DNA from: Alkalicoccus halolimnae
GTDB lineage: Bacteria; Bacillota; Bacilli; Bacillales; Salisediminibacteriaceae
DNA length: 64,000 bases
Direction of reading: 5' to 3'
Assembly: GCF_008014775.2 (NCBI RefSeq)
Contig: NZ_CP144914.1
Location: 496,001 to 560,000 of the forward strand
Positions within the stretch are counted from its first letter, which is position 1. Each line of letters starts with the position of its first letter. Position numbers and translations under genes: made by a program. The notes below the pieces were generated by a model that ran no database searches, was not told where the DNA came from, and saw only the letters and a list, made by a program, of their open reading frames with translations. Shown one piece after another: positions 62,977 to 64,000 of the stretch.

Positions 62977-64000
62977 TTATGCTCCTGCTTTTTCTTCTAT
63001 TATCTGCTCTTCCTGTTTCGGAGATTTTAATAAGAGACTGAGGCCGAGAGCTATGAAAGCAAGAATTGTGCTTCCCATAAAGCCCCACTGGAAGCCGTTT
63101 ACTTCTGAAAGCAAGGCAGCAGTGTCTGCGGTCACACTTTCTCCGGGGGCATACACCTGGGAGCCGACAGCTACAAAGGTAATCAGCAGCGCCGTTCCGA
63201 TGGAGGCCGAAATCTGCTGAAGCGTATTAGCCATGGCCGAACCGTGCGCGTACCATTTTTCCGGGATCTGATTAAGTGCCGAAGTCATAACAGGCATGAG
63301 CGTAAGAGACAGCCCGAACATACGGATAGCATAGACTGTTGTTAAGAAAGCAAAAGACATATCGAGCGAGAGGCTGGTAAACATAAAAGTAGTTATCGTA
63401 ACGATCGTTAAGCCTGGAATGGCGAGAACTTTTGCTCCGTATTTATCAAACAGTGCGCCTGCGACCGGCGACATTATTCCGATAACTACAGCACCGGGAA
63501 GAAGCATCAATCCCGATTCGAGAGGAGTAAAGCCTAATACATTCTGTACAAACAGAGGCAGCATCGTTTCCGCTCCAATTAAGGATACCATCGCCACCAG
63601 TGTGATCCCGATAGAGAGGGTGAAGACAGGGAATTTAAAGATGCGAAATTCCAGAATCGGGCGATCGAGCCGCAGCTGCCTGCGGACAAAAAATCCGATA
63701 ATAACGGCCCCGATAATTACCATTGATACGACTGTTAAACTTGTAAAACCTTCCTTGGAAGCGACGCCGAAACCGTAGAGAAACGCTCCGAAACCGGCTG
63801 TGGACATTACGATGGAAGGAATATCAATCTTTGGCCTGCTCAGCTGCGTAACGTTCTGCATAAACAGGAATGCTACGAGAATCGTTACTGCTACTAACGG
63901 CAGTAATGCAATGAAAAGCGAACGCCACGGAAAGAATTCAAGGAGTACTCCGGAAAGGGTGGGCCCGATCGCCGGACCAAATGCAATGACTATTCCGAGA
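62977..64000 (-). CDS. MFS transporter, DHA2 (EmrB/QacA) type, 5' end beyond window
   Basis: The visible 341 codons form the C-terminal part of a 14-helix drug:H+ antiporter. The frame stays open to the window edge. Near that edge FGPAIGPTLSGVLLEFFPWR is motif C of DHA families (GPxxGPxxGG style), followed by alternating hydrophobic helices. No internal Met is the true start; the first 130 or so residues are outside. The C-terminus is charged (SPKQEEQIIEEKAGA). The likely role is multidrug or solute efflux. The terminator at 62935 follows. Confidence 0.88.
   Translation of the reverse strand, partial: LGIVIAFGPAIGPTLSGVLLEFFPWRSLFIALLPLVAVTILVAFLFMQNVTQLSRPKIDIPSIVMSTAGFGAFLYGFGVASKEGFTSLTVVSMVIIGAVIIGFFVRRQLRLDRPILEFRIFKFPVFTLSIGITLVAMVSLIGAETMLPLFVQNVLGFTPLESGLMLLPGAVVIGIMSPVAGALFDKYGAKVLAIPGLTIVTITTFMFTSLSLDMSFAFLTTVYAIRMFGLSLTLMPVMTSALNQIPEKWYAHGSAMANTLQQISASIGTALLITFVAVGSQVYAPGESVTADTAALLSEVNGFQWGFMGSTILAFIALGLSLLLKSPKQEEQIIEEKAGA

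Overview
The window is a chromosomal segment of a low-to-moderate G+C Firmicute, most likely a salt- and alkali-tolerant member of the Bacillaceae. The signs are strong AGGAGG ribosome sites, frequent TTG/GTG starts, CtsR boxes ahead of clpE, cre (CcpA) boxes, a sigmaB-like promoter, AraR-like boxes, an LPDTS sorting signal of the B. subtilis YhcR type, a Bacillus-type phenylalanine hydroxylase, a BCCT solute transporter and a very acidic secreted protein. I see no rRNA, tRNA, CRISPR array, intact insertion sequence or prophage.

Layout. 0.3-5.2 kb: a defence locus with an Mrr-type nuclease carrying a coiled coil, then mcrB and mcrC (type IV restriction of modified DNA). 5.4-10.4 kb: a worn region mixing intact genes (nitronate monooxygenase, MaoC hydratase, yefM-yoeB toxin-antitoxin, UspA) with remnants of GrpB, an AbiEii-type toxin, PhzF and a second UspA. 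11-18.9 kb: a mannitol-type PTS operon read leftward (3-epimerase, SIS isomerase, mtlD, EIIA, mtlA, tkt) with a divergent DeoR regulator. 19.8-21.7 kb: a secreted lamin-tail/phospholipase-D-like protein. 22.5-29.8 kb: a tight six-gene leftward operon (unknown 566-aa protein, atypical M19 dipeptidase, unknown 231-aa protein, aldehyde dehydrogenase, IclR regulator, BCCT transporter). It looks like a catabolic pathway for a quaternary-amine or similar solute and is the best candidate here for an undescribed system.

30-37 kb: acyl-CoA synthetase, PC4-like protein, acetyltransferase, AlkD-like protein, GrpB and a secreted lipase behind an attenuator-like leader, separated by dispersed repeats. 37-46 kb: clpE under three CtsR boxes, a wall-anchored Gmad2-like protein, an orphan SPP1-type holin with a coiled-coil tail, bluB, a YceI protein, ctaB, a GNAT enzyme and an alpha/beta hydrolase. 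46.5-54.1 kb: an arabinoside regulon with a divergent sugar-binding lipoprotein against two permeases, a DUF624 protein, a GH51 arabinofuranosidase and a GH43 glycosidase. The intergenic region holds a cre site and two AraR-like boxes. 54.9-64 kb: ferritin-like protein, phenylalanine 4-hydroxylase (perfect cre box), a YsnF-like stress protein, rhomboid protease, an orphan SdhB, an AAC(3)-I-like acetyltransferase, an ASCH protein, a class-I glutamine-amidotransferase-like hydrolase and a DHA2-type efflux pump cut by the window end.

Two families of dispersed imperfect palindromes fill the gaps. In family B the central stem changes sequence between copies while staying paired, which suggests a selected hairpin. 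A separate set of related terminator hairpins recurs four times between 8.6 and 19.3 kb.
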